From: JBDLRH01 sp039800165
GTDB taxonomy: Bacteria > Pseudomonadota > Gammaproteobacteria > Burkholderiales > Burkholderiaceae_C
Assembly (NCBI GenBank): GCA_039800165.1
Contig: JBDLRH010000155.1
Span: 1-26,205 of the forward strand
Direction of reading: 5' to 3'
DNA length: 26,205 nucleotides
Both the position numbers and the translations under genes were made by a program. Under the pieces are notes generated by a model. The model had not been told where the DNA came from and searched no databases. It was given only the letters and a program-made list of their open reading frames with translations. Positions 1 to 7,353 of the stretch are shown piece after piece (positions within the stretch are counted from its first letter, which is position 1; the number at the start of each line of letters is the position of its first letter).

Positions 1-205
1 GGGCGACTTTGCGAACAAGAAGGCGCTGTACGGCGCCATGGAAGGCGCCACCATCGACAGCCCGCGCGGCAAGTGGACGATGAGCAAGTCGCACAACCCG
101 ATCCAGGACATGTACCTGCGCCAGGTGAAGGACCGCGAGAACAAAGTGGTGGGCATCGCCGCCAAGCAACTGGCCGACCCGGGAACGGGTTGCCGCATGG
201 GCTGA
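1..205 (+). CDS. ABC transporter substrate-binding protein, C-terminal end (partial)
   Basis: This open frame enters from the left edge (first full codon at base 2) and stops with TGA at 203-205, giving the last 67 residues of a protein. The tail reads as a type I periplasmic binding protein of the LivK family: a segment near GAMEGATIDSPRGKWTMSK, the HNPIQDMYLR stretch, and an ending LADPGTGCRMG. The liv permease and ATPase genes follow on the same strand, so it is most likely the periplasmic receptor that delivers the solute to that transporter. The ligand cannot be read from this fragment. The neighbouring pobA suggests an aromatic acid rather than an amino acid, but that is inference. Confidence 0.85.
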   Translation, partial: GDFANKKALYGAMEGATIDSPRGKWTMSKSHNPIQDMYLRQVKDRENKVVGIAAKQLADPGTGCRMG

Positions 206-225
206 AGCCCTGACGCCCCGAAGAG

Positions 226-250
226 ACGGCGGCAGCCCCGCCGTTTTTTC
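226..250 (+). terminator. Rho-independent terminator-like hairpin between receptor gene and livH
   Basis: A perfect 7-bp stem (ACGGCGG at 226-232 paired with CCGCCGT at 238-244), a 5-base loop and then a run of T to 249. It starts about 20 bases after the receptor stop codon and ends 17 bases before livH. In transporter operons of this type a leaky terminator here lets the receptor be made in excess over the membrane parts; that role is inferred. Confidence 0.75.
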
Positions 251-266
251 TTGCCCGAACACCCCC

Positions 267-1130
267 ATGACCCTTGCCAACTTCCTGATTCAGCTCCTCA
301 ACAGCGTGCAGTACGGCCTGCTGCTGTTCATGCTGGCCGCTGGCCTGACGCTGATCTTCGGCATCATGGGCGTGGTGAACCTGGCGCACGGCAGCTTCTA
401 CATGCTGGGCGCCTACATGGCCTTCTCGCTGTCGCCGATGCTCGGCAGCCTGACGCTGGCGGTGATCGTTGGCGCGCTGCTGGCGGTGCTGTTCGGCCTG
501 GCGCTGGAGTGGCTGCTGTTCCGGCACTTCTATCACCGCGACCACCTCGACCAGGTGCTGCTGACCTTCGGCCTGATCTACGTCTTTGAGGAACTGCGCG
601 CCATCGTCTGGGGCAACGATGTGCACGGCGTGAAGGTGCCCGCGGTGCTGGACTGGTCGATTCCGCTGACCGACACGCTGTCGTACCCGGCGTACCGGCT
701 GGCGATGTCGGCGGTGTGCATCGTGCTGGCGCTCGGCCTGTACCTGCTGATCAGCAAGACACGGCTGGGCATGAAGATCCGCGCCGGCGCCTTCAACCGC
801 GACATGGCCGAGGCGCTGGGCGTCAACATCAAGCTGATCCACGCGGTGGTGTTCGCGCTTGGCGTGGGGCTGGCCGCCACCGCCGGCATGATTGCCGCAC
901 CGGTCTCGAGCGTCTACCCCAACATGGGCAGCCAGGTGCTGATCATGTGCTTCGTGGTGGTGGTGATCGGCGGCATCGGCTCGGTGCGCGGCGCCCTGAT
1001 CTCGGCCCTGCTGGTCGGATTGGTCGACACCTTCGGCAAGGTGCTGGTGCCCAGCATCGCCAGCATGCTGGTGTACGCGCTAATGGCAGCGGTGCTGCTG
1101 TGGAAGCCGGAAGGGCTGTTCAAGCAATGA
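267..1130 (+). CDS. livH: Branched-chain amino acid-type ABC transporter permease LivH
   Basis: A 287-residue, very hydrophobic inner-membrane protein of the BPD_transp_2 / LivH family, with about eight predicted membrane segments. The N-terminal GLLLFMLAAGLTLIFGIMGV, the NLAHGSFYMLGAY stretch near residues 38-50 and the later GGIGSVRGALISALLVG segment are typical of LivH. It pairs with LivM to form the membrane channel. ATG at 267 is the first usable start after the hairpin; no good Shine-Dalgarno sequence precedes it. The stop TGA at 1128-1130 overlaps the livM start in an ATGA arrangement, so the two are probably translationally coupled. Confidence 0.93.
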   Translation: MTLANFLIQLLNSVQYGLLLFMLAAGLTLIFGIMGVVNLAHGSFYMLGAYMAFSLSPMLGSLTLAVIVGALLAVLFGLALEWLLFRHFYHRDHLDQVLLTFGLIYVFEELRAIVWGNDVHGVKVPAVLDWSIPLTDTLSYPAYRLAMSAVCIVLALGLYLLISKTRLGMKIRAGAFNRDMAEALGVNIKLIHAVVFALGVGLAATAGMIAAPVSSVYPNMGSQVLIMCFVVVVIGGIGSVRGALISALLVGLVDTFGKVLVPSIASMLVYALMAAVLLWKPEGLFKQ

Positions 1131-2128
1131 GCACCGCAAAGGCCCACCTCGAGACGCTGCCGCGCAGCCTGCAGTTCACGCTGGCGCTGCTGCTGGCCGC
1201 GCTGCTGCTGTTCCCGTTTGTCGGCACGCCGTTTTACGTCGACATGGTCGCGCGGATGATGATCCTCGCCATCTTTGCGATGAGCCTGGACCTGCTGCAA
1301 GGCGTCACCGGCCTCGTGTCGCTCGGCCACGCGGCCTACTTCGGCCTGGCAGGCTACGTGCTCGCCTTCGTGTCGCCGGCGGATGCGCCGGTGTCGTTCT
1401 GGTGGAGCCTGCCGCTGGCCGCACTGGTGTCAGGGCTGGCCGCACTCATCATCGGCTTTTTCGTGGTGCGTACCCACGGCATCTACTTCATCATGGTGAC
1501 GATGGCCTTCGCCCAGATGATTTACTACCTGTTCTTTGACAACAAGGCGCTGGGCGGATCGGACGGCGTGTACATCAATGCCAAGCCGAGTCTTGCACTG
1601 GGCGGCTGGGAGCCCCTGTCGCTGGACAGCAAGCTCACCTTCTACTACCTGTGCGTGGTGCTGATGCTGCTGGTGTACGTGTTCCTGCGCCGGCTGCTGT
1701 GGAGCCCGTTTGGCCGCGCGCTGTCGGGCATCCGCGTCAACGAGCACCGCATGCGCGCAATCGGCTTCAACACCTTCGGCTACAAGCTCGCGGCCTTCAC
1801 CCTGGCCGGTGCGCTGGCGGGCGTGGCCGGCTACCTGTGGGGCGCGCAGACCGGCTTTCTCAACCCCGACCTGATGGGGTTCCACATGAGCGCGCACGCG
1901 ATCATGATGGTGATCCTGGGCGGCATGGGCAACTTTGCAGGCGCCATCGTCGGCGCGTTCGCCTTCGAGTACACGCTGCATGTGTTCAAGGACCTCAGCA
2001 AGCACTGGCAGCTGTTGATGGGCGTGTTCATCGTGCTCGTCGTCATCTTCGCGCCGCGCGGCCTGATGGGCCTGCTGGACAAGGCGCTGGCCCGCAAGGC
2101 CCGGCCGGTGGAGGGCAGCGATGACTGA
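1127..2128 (+). CDS. livM: Branched-chain amino acid-type ABC transporter permease LivM
   Basis: A 333-residue polytopic membrane protein of the LivM family, the second half of the permease. Landmarks are MSLDLLQGVTGLVSLGHAAY near residues 48-67 and the conserved C-terminal AHAIMMVILGGMGNFAGAIV segment, with a final APRGLMGLLDKAL tail. The reading frame is open much further upstream, but those codons lie inside livH. The start was set at ATG 1127, which overlaps the livH stop and yields the usual LivM length. Its own stop (2126-2128) lies inside the first codons of livG, so livH-livM-livG are tightly coupled. Confidence 0.93.
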   Translation: MSTAKAHLETLPRSLQFTLALLLAALLLFPFVGTPFYVDMVARMMILAIFAMSLDLLQGVTGLVSLGHAAYFGLAGYVLAFVSPADAPVSFWWSLPLAALVSGLAALIIGFFVVRTHGIYFIMVTMAFAQMIYYLFFDNKALGGSDGVYINAKPSLALGGWEPLSLDSKLTFYYLCVVLMLLVYVFLRRLLWSPFGRALSGIRVNEHRMRAIGFNTFGYKLAAFTLAGALAGVAGYLWGAQTGFLNPDLMGFHMSAHAIMMVILGGMGNFAGAIVGAFAFEYTLHVFKDLSKHWQLLMGVFIVLVVIFAPRGLMGLLDKALARKARPVEGSDD

Positions 2129-2885
2129 AGCCCTTCAGCACGCGGCCATCCTCAGCGCGCGCACCCTCACCAAGCGCTTTGGCGGCCTGGCCGCCGTCAA
2201 CGAGGTCTCGGTGGACTTGTGGCGCGACCGCATTCACGCGGTCATCGGCCCCAACGGCGCGGGCAAGTCCACGCTGACCAACCTGCTGTCGGGCGACCTG
2301 CCGCCCACCTCGGGTACGGTCACGCTGGATGGTGCCGACATCACCGGCCACAAGCCCGAAGAGATCTCGCGTCGGGGCCTGGGGCGCAGCTACCAGAAGA
2401 CCAACATCTTCCTGCCCTTCACCGTGTGGGACAACGTGCAACTGGCCGCGCAATCGCGCCAGCAGCGCGCTGCACGCTGGCTCGCTGCGGCCACCACCTT
2501 CAGCGACACGCGTGAGCGCGCCGAGCGGGCCATCGAGCTGGCCGGGCTCTCCTCGCGCCGCGATGCGGTTGCCGGCGCCACCAGCCATGGCGAGCAGCGC
2601 CAGCTGGAGATCGCGATGACGCTGGCCACCGCGCCCAAGGTGCTGCTGCTCGACGAGCCGCTGGCCGGCATGGGCACGGCCGAGGCCGAGCGCATGGTCG
2701 AGCTGCTGCTGCGGCTGAAGAAGGACCACGCGATGATGCTGGTGGAGCACGACATGGACGCGGTGTTCGCGCTGGCCGACCACCTGACGGTGATGGTCAA
2801 CGGCCAGGTCATCGCCAGCGGCACGCCAGCCGAGATTCGTGCCGATGCGGGCGTGCAGGCAGCGTACCTCGGCGAGGAACACTGA
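2121..2885 (+). CDS. livG: ABC transporter ATP-binding protein LivG
   Basis: A 254-residue cytoplasmic ATPase that powers the LivHM channel as one half of a LivG/LivF pair. Visible motifs are Walker A GPNGAGKST (residues 43-51), a Q-loop around Gln92, the signature region TSHGEQRQLEIAM (about 154-166), Walker B VLLLDEP (174-180) and the switch His210 in VEHDM. The signature carries SHGEQ where E. coli LivG has AYGQQ, a variant I associate with liv-like systems beside aromatic catabolism genes (from memory). The ATG at 2121 overlaps the livM end by eight bases, and livF follows after two bases. Confidence 0.93.
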   Translation: MTEALQHAAILSARTLTKRFGGLAAVNEVSVDLWRDRIHAVIGPNGAGKSTLTNLLSGDLPPTSGTVTLDGADITGHKPEEISRRGLGRSYQKTNIFLPFTVWDNVQLAAQSRQQRAARWLAAATTFSDTRERAERAIELAGLSSRRDAVAGATSHGEQRQLEIAMTLATAPKVLLLDEPLAGMGTAEAERMVELLLRLKKDHAMMLVEHDMDAVFALADHLTVMVNGQVIASGTPAEIRADAGVQAAYLGEEH

Positions 2886-2887
2886 AC

Positions 2888-3616
2888 ATGAATTCATCCG
2901 GTTCCCCCGCTCTTCTTGTTGACGCGCGCGGCATCCACACCTACTACGGCGCCAGCCATATCCTGCATGGCATCGACTTTCGCGTCGGCCGCGGCGAGAC
3001 CATCGGGCTGATGGGCCGCAACGGCATGGGCAAGAGCACGCTGCTCAAAAGCCTGATGGGGCTGGTCAAGCCGCGCCAGGGCACGGTGACGATCTGCGGG
3101 CGCGACATGACCGGCAAGCCGCCCTACGAGATTGCGCAGATGGGCATGGCCTATGTGCCCGAGGGCCGCGGCATCTTCGGCAACCTGAGCGTGGTCGAGA
3201 ACCTCAAGATGGCGGCGCGGCCCGGCACACGCGGCCAGCGTGACTGGACGTATGACCGAGTGCTGGAGACGTTTCCGCGCCTGAAGGAGCGCCTGGGCCA
3301 TGGCGGCCAGCAGCTCTCCGGTGGCGAGCAGCAGATGCTGACCATCGGCCGCGCGCTGATGACCAACCCCGACCTGCTGATCCTGGACGAGGCCACCGAA
3401 GGCCTGGCGCCGCTGATCGCGCGCGAGATCTGGCGCATCTGCGGCCTGATCCGCGAAAGCGGCATCAGCAGCATCATCGTCGACAAGAACTGGAAGCACG
3501 TCACCCAGATCACCGACCGCAACGTGATCCTGGTCAAGGGTCAGGTGGTGTTTGAGGGCAGCTCGGCAGAGCTCACTTCGCAGCCGCAACTGCTGGAGCA
3601 GTACCTCGGGGTCTGA
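2888..3616 (+). CDS. livF: ABC transporter ATP-binding protein LivF
   Basis: A 242-residue ATPase, partner of LivG. It has Walker A GRNGMGKST (43-51), the LivF-type PEGRGIFGNLSV segment (91-102), signature LSGGEQQ (143-149) and Walker B LLILDEATEGL (163-173). Where LivF proteins usually read VEQN at the switch position, this one reads VDKN (198-201) followed by WKHV, so a lysine stands where canonical ABC ATPases have histidine. The signature and Walker motifs are intact, so one active site of the heterodimer should still be formed by complementation with LivG (inference). pobA begins 28 bases after the stop. Confidence 0.92.
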   Translation: MNSSGSPALLVDARGIHTYYGASHILHGIDFRVGRGETIGLMGRNGMGKSTLLKSLMGLVKPRQGTVTICGRDMTGKPPYEIAQMGMAYVPEGRGIFGNLSVVENLKMAARPGTRGQRDWTYDRVLETFPRLKERLGHGGQQLSGGEQQMLTIGRALMTNPDLLILDEATEGLAPLIAREIWRICGLIRESGISSIIVDKNWKHVTQITDRNVILVKGQVVFEGSSAELTSQPQLLEQYLGV

Positions 3617-3644
3617 GCGGCGGATTGGGCCCACAATCACGCGC

Positions 3645-4823
3645 ATGAAATCGCGTACCCAGGTTGCCATCATCGGCGCAGGCCCCTCGGGCCTGTTGCT
3701 TGGCCAGCTGCTGCACAAGGCAGGCATCGACAACGTCATTCTTGAGCGCCAGAGCGGCGACTACGTGCTCGGGCGCATCCGCGCCGGCATCCTCGAGCAG
3801 GTGACGGTGGACCTGCTGCGCGAGGCGGGCGTGGGCCAGGGCGTGGATGCGAACGGCATCGTGCACCACAGCATCGAGCTGGTGTTTGCCGGCCAGCGCC
3901 ACCCGATTGCCGTGTCCGACCTCACCGGCGGAAAGGTGGTGACGGCTTACGGCCAGACCGAAGTCACCCGCGACCTGATGAGCGCACGCGCCGCATCGGG
4001 CCAGACCACGGTGTACGAGGCAGGCGATGTGGCGCTGCACGACTTTGACGGCACGGCGCCCTCCATCACCTACACCCAGGACGGTGTGACGCACCGCCTG
4101 GACTGCGACTTCATCGCCGGCTGCGACGGCTTTCACGGCGTGAGCCGCGCGAGCGTGAAGGACCGCGTGACCGAGTACGAAAAGGTCTACCCCTTCGGCT
4201 GGCTTGGCGTGCTGGCCGACGTGCCGCCGGTGTCGCCGCACGCCATCGTCTACGGCAACAGCGAGCGCGGCTTCTCGCTGTGCTCGATGCGCAGCATGAC
4301 GCGCAGCCGCTACTACGTGCAGTGCCCGCTCAGCGACAAGGTGGAGGACTGGAGCGACCAGCGCTTCTGGGACGAACTGCGCCGCCGCCTCGACCCGGCG
4401 CTGGCCGAGGCGGTCATCACCGGCCCCAGCATCGAAAAGAGCATCGCCCCGCTGCGCAGCTTCGTCGCCGAGCCGCTGCGCTTTGGCCGGCTGTTCCTTG
4501 CGGGTGATGCAGGCCACATCGTGCCGCCCACCGGCGCCAAGGGCTTGAACCTTGCGGCCACCGACGTGAAGTACCTGTCGGGCGCGCTGATCGAGCATTA
4601 CCGGCAGAAGTCCGATCACGGCATCGACACCTACTCCGAGCGCTGCTTGAAGCGCATCTGGAAGGCCGAGCGCTTCAGCTGGTGGCTCACCTCGCTGATG
4701 CACCGCTTCCCCGACACCGAAGGCTTTGGCCAAAAGGTGCAGGAGGCCGAGCTCGAGTACCTGGTGAACTCGCGCGCGCTGTCTACTTCGCTCGCAGAAA
4801 ACTACGTCGGCCTGCCGCTGTGA
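3645..4823 (+). CDS. pobA: 4-hydroxybenzoate 3-monooxygenase (p-hydroxybenzoate hydroxylase)
   Basis: A 392-residue single-component FAD monooxygenase that converts 4-hydroxybenzoate to protocatechuate using NAD(P)H and O2. It shows the FAD-binding GAGPSG (11-16), the DG motif (161-162) and GDAGHIVPPTGAKGLNLA from residue 287. Active-site residues known from the Pseudomonas enzyme are present: Tyr203, Ser214, Arg216, Arg222, Tyr224, Pro295 and Tyr387 here (201, 212, 214, 220, 222, 293, 385 there). Length matches the family (about 394). ATG 3645 was chosen because it places the FAD motif at the usual distance from the N-terminus; no clear ribosome binding site is visible. A weak dyad ATTG-N6-CAAT (3624-3637) sits just upstream. 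The usual divergent regulator pobR is not in the window, and the gene appears to be transcribed with livHMGF. Confidence 0.96.
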   Translation: MKSRTQVAIIGAGPSGLLLGQLLHKAGIDNVILERQSGDYVLGRIRAGILEQVTVDLLREAGVGQGVDANGIVHHSIELVFAGQRHPIAVSDLTGGKVVTAYGQTEVTRDLMSARAASGQTTVYEAGDVALHDFDGTAPSITYTQDGVTHRLDCDFIAGCDGFHGVSRASVKDRVTEYEKVYPFGWLGVLADVPPVSPHAIVYGNSERGFSLCSMRSMTRSRYYVQCPLSDKVEDWSDQRFWDELRRRLDPALAEAVITGPSIEKSIAPLRSFVAEPLRFGRLFLAGDAGHIVPPTGAKGLNLAATDVKYLSGALIEHYRQKSDHGIDTYSERCLKRIWKAERFSWWLTSLMHRFPDTEGFGQKVQEAELEYLVNSRALSTSLAENYVGLPL

Positions 4824-4950
4824 GGCGCGTGCTGCGCACGCGTGGCACACCACGCCAGACGCCAAGCTGGACGCCCAACCAGACGCCGGGGTGACGCCGG
4901 CGCGTCGCCTGGCGTGTCGGCCCGGGGCGCTCGCGCGTTAGCATCGCGCG

Positions 4951-5871
4951 ATGAGCTCGACCCCTGCATCCACCACCTCCTCCACCGCGCTGGCCGCGCC
5001 CTTCACCTTCTCCGTTCAGCCGCTCAAGGGCGTGCGGGTGCTGAGTCTGGCGCTCAACCTGCCCGGCCCGGCCGCGTTGATGCGCTGCGTGGCGCTGGGG
5101 GCCAAGTGCAGCAAGATCGAGCCGCCCGCCGGCGACCCGATGGGCCACTACAACCCGCCGGCCTATGCACAGCTGACCGATGGCGTGAAGGTCATCGGCG
5201 CCGACCTCAAGACCGAGGCCGGCCAGAAGCGCATCCACAAGGAACTCGCCCGCACCGACGTGCTGCTGACCTCGTTCCGCCCATCGGCGATGGCCAAGCT
5301 GGGCCTGGACTGGAAGCGGCTGCACAAGCTCTACCCGAAGCTGAGCCAGGTGGCGATCGTCGGCTCGCCGGGCGCCGGCGCCGAGATTCCGGGCCATGAC
5401 CTCACCTACCTTGCCGAGAGCGGCCTGGTCAACGGCCTGGACCTGCCCGCCACGCTGTTCGCCGACATGGGCGGCTCGCTGATGGCCAGCGAGGCGGTGC
5501 TGCAGGCCGCCCTGGTGCGGCACGCCAAGGGCAAGGGCGTGTACCTCGAGGTGGCGCTGTCCGAAGCGGCACGCTACCTGGCGCTGCCGCGCAGCTGGGG
5601 CCTGACGCTGCCCAGCGGCTCGGTGGGTGGCGCGCATGCGGGCTACCGCGTCTACCCCTGCAAGGACGGCCGGGTGGCGGTGGCCGCGCTCGAGCCGCAC
5701 TTCGCCGCCAGTCTGTGTGCCGCCGCCGGCGTGAAGGCAAGCGACATCAAGAGCATGCTGAGTGCGGCCACGCACAAGGCGATCGCTGCCTTCTTTGCAA
5801 GCCGTACCCGCAAGCAGCTGGACGCGCTGGCTGCCGAGCGCGACCTGCCGATCCATACGCTGCCGCGCTGA
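4951..5871 (+). CDS. CaiB/BaiF-type (family III) CoA-transferase
   Basis: A 306-residue protein of the family III CoA-transferase / alpha-methylacyl-CoA racemase superfamily. Family features are LKGVRVLSLALNLPGPAAL (25-43), the KIEPPAGDP segment (55-63), LLTSFRPSAMAKLGLDW (105-121) and PGHDLTYLAESG, where Asp150 aligns with the catalytic aspartate of the superfamily. It is shorter than typical CaiB or formyl-CoA transferase (about 400) and closer to the racemase branch. Substrate is unknown. It starts 127 bases after pobA, so it may or may not be in that transcript. The Ser/Thr/Ala-rich first 15 residues look unstructured, and a downstream start is possible. Confidence 0.83.
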   Translation: MSSTPASTTSSTALAAPFTFSVQPLKGVRVLSLALNLPGPAALMRCVALGAKCSKIEPPAGDPMGHYNPPAYAQLTDGVKVIGADLKTEAGQKRIHKELARTDVLLTSFRPSAMAKLGLDWKRLHKLYPKLSQVAIVGSPGAGAEIPGHDLTYLAESGLVNGLDLPATLFADMGGSLMASEAVLQAALVRHAKGKGVYLEVALSEAARYLALPRSWGLTLPSGSVGGAHAGYRVYPCKDGRVAVAALEPHFAASLCAAAGVKASDIKSMLSAATHKAIAAFFASRTRKQLDALAAERDLPIHTLPR

Positions 5872-5909
5872 CGCAGCATCTCCACGCGTCCAGCACCGCG
5901 TCCACATCC

Positions 5910-6869
5910 ATGGGCGATAGCACGCTGCCGCTGCGCCAGGGGGTGGCGCCCAGCGTGGTGGCGCTGCCCAGCGGTCACCGCTCGCGCTGGCCGCTGCTGC
6001 TGGATTTTCTGGCGGAGCGCTTCCCTACGGTGCCGCGAGAGGACTGGGCTGCACGCATGGCGCGCGGCGACGTGCTCGATGCGCAGGGGCAGGCGGTCGC
6101 CGTCGATCACCCGTTTGTGCCTGAGGCGCGCTTTCACTACTGGCGCGAGGTGCCGCACGAGGCGTCGCTGCCGGTGCAAGAGCAGATCGTCTTTGAAGAC
6201 GAGTGGCTGGTGGTGGCCGACAAGCCGCACTTCCTGCCGGTCACACCCAAGGGCAAGCATGTACGCGAGACGCTGCTGTCGCGCCTGCGTGACCGGCTGC
6301 AGTGCGCCGAGCTCTCGCCGCTGCACCGCATCGACCGCGAGACGGCAGGCCTGGTGGTGCTTGCCAAGCAGCGCCACACCCGCCACAGCTACCAGACGCT
6401 GTTTGCGCGCGGGGAAGTGCACAAGACCTACGAGGCCATCGCGGCACTGCCCACCGGCGTGGAGCTGAGCGCCCTGCCCGCGCACTACGCCAGCCGGCTC
6501 GAGCCGGCCGAGCACTTCATGCAGATGCAGGAGGTGGCGGCAGACGCCGCGCAAGGTCGCCCCGTCAATGCGCGCGTCGGCATCCAGGTGATGGATGTGC
6601 AGGCCAGCGGCACGCAACGCTTCGTCCGCCTGGCGCTGCAGCCCGCCACCGGCAAGCGGCACCAGTTGCGGGTGCAGATGGCCGCGCTGGGCCTGCCGCT
6701 GTGGGGTGACCGCATCTACCCCACCCTGCTGCCCGAGGGCACTGACGACTGGGCCAACCCCCTGCGGCTGCTCGCGCGCGAGATCGCGTTCACCGATCCG
6801 TTGACCGGCGGGCGCAGGCACTACCGCTCTGCGCTTGCACTGCATCTGCCGTCGGCGATGCCCGGATAA
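5910..6869 (+). CDS. RluA-family RNA pseudouridine synthase
   Basis: A 319-residue protein with the RluA-type catalytic block HRIDRETAGLVV (139-150), in which Asp142 is the expected nucleophile, followed by KTYEAI and the C-terminal GKRHQLRVQMA and PLWGDRIYP segments. The first 80 residues (SRWPLLLDFLAERFPTVPRE, then a DVLDAQG turn) look like a degenerate S4-like RNA-binding region. It isomerises uridine to pseudouridine in rRNA or tRNA; which site cannot be told from sequence. The open frame runs back into the CoA-transferase gene; ATG 5910 was chosen as the first start outside it. Only 38 bases separate the two genes. Confidence 0.88.
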   Translation: MGDSTLPLRQGVAPSVVALPSGHRSRWPLLLDFLAERFPTVPREDWAARMARGDVLDAQGQAVAVDHPFVPEARFHYWREVPHEASLPVQEQIVFEDEWLVVADKPHFLPVTPKGKHVRETLLSRLRDRLQCAELSPLHRIDRETAGLVVLAKQRHTRHSYQTLFARGEVHKTYEAIAALPTGVELSALPAHYASRLEPAEHFMQMQEVAADAAQGRPVNARVGIQVMDVQASGTQRFVRLALQPATGKRHQLRVQMAALGLPLWGDRIYPTLLPEGTDDWANPLRLLAREIAFTDPLTGGRRHYRSALALHLPSAMPG

Positions 6870-6940
6870 GCGGCACACACGCTCAAGTTATCGGCAGACC
6901 GGCCGATGCTGCTGTTCAGAGTGATGGTCTGTGTCCACGC

Positions 6941-6946
6941 AGGAGG
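6941..6946 (+). promoter_or_regulatory. Strong ribosome binding site deciding the start of the small unknown gene
   Basis: AGGAGG, a perfect Shine-Dalgarno sequence, lies eight bases before ATG 6955. This favours ATG 6955 over the in-frame GTG at 6931. Confidence 0.7.
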
Positions 6947-6954
6947 GTCCGCTC

Positions 6955-7299
6955 ATGGCCGCCCCCATCTCCCACCGCAGCCGGCTTACCCTGACGCCCC
7001 GCGCCGTACGCAGCGCCCTGGGCGTGCGCGCGGTTGCGGGGCCGATGCGCGCCTCGGCCATCGCCGCGTCGGCGGCCATCGACGGCATGGATGCGGTGCA
7101 GGCCAGTGAGGCCACCGCCGGCACCCCTTCACGCAAGCCTCAGGACGACACGGCGCTGTACCGGCCGCCGCCGCGCGCCGAATCTGCTGCGGTGGCCGAT
7201 GGCGTGCAGGCCACCGTCGACGAGCCGACTGCCCGCGAAGCCGTGCGCCGCTACGGCAGCGTCACCACCACACGCGCAGGCATCAGCCGCAAGGCATGA
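6955..7299 (+). CDS. Hypothetical protein, 114 residues
   Basis: I do not recognise this protein. It is rich in Ala, Arg, Thr and Pro, has no membrane segment or signal peptide, and starts with MAAPISHRSRLTLTPRAVRS. The middle (about 60-80) is Pro/Ser-rich and probably disordered, and the end is a basic VRRYGSVTTTRAGISRKA. Codon third positions are strongly G/C as in neighbouring genes, and a perfect AGGAGG precedes the ATG, so translation is plausible. It stands alone between the pseudouridine synthase and a convergent dioxygenase gene. No function can be offered. Confidence 0.55.
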   Translation: MAAPISHRSRLTLTPRAVRSALGVRAVAGPMRASAIAASAAIDGMDAVQASEATAGTPSRKPQDDTALYRPPPRAESAAVADGVQATVDEPTAREAVRRYGSVTTTRAGISRKA

Positions 7300-7307
7300 G
7301 CGCCACA

Positions 7308-7323
7308 CCGGCCCTTCGGCCGG
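7308..7323. terminator. GC-rich hairpin between convergent genes
   Basis: A perfect 6-bp stem CCGGCC / GGCCGG around a CTTC loop, eight bases after the stop of the small unknown gene and 31 bases beyond the stop of the convergent dioxygenase gene. It lacks a T run on either strand, so it may be a weak or factor-assisted bidirectional terminator. Confidence 0.4.
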
Positions 7324-7353
7324 CACGCCATCGCGCTCAGCGCCACGACAGAC

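Noticed and set aside
4824..4950. Repeated GACGCC units and a CACGCCAG/CTGGCGTG dyad between pobA and the CoA-transferase
   Set aside because: The repeats are imperfect and irregularly spaced, and the dyad arms are far apart in very GC-rich DNA; I see no clear terminator or promoter in these 127 bases.
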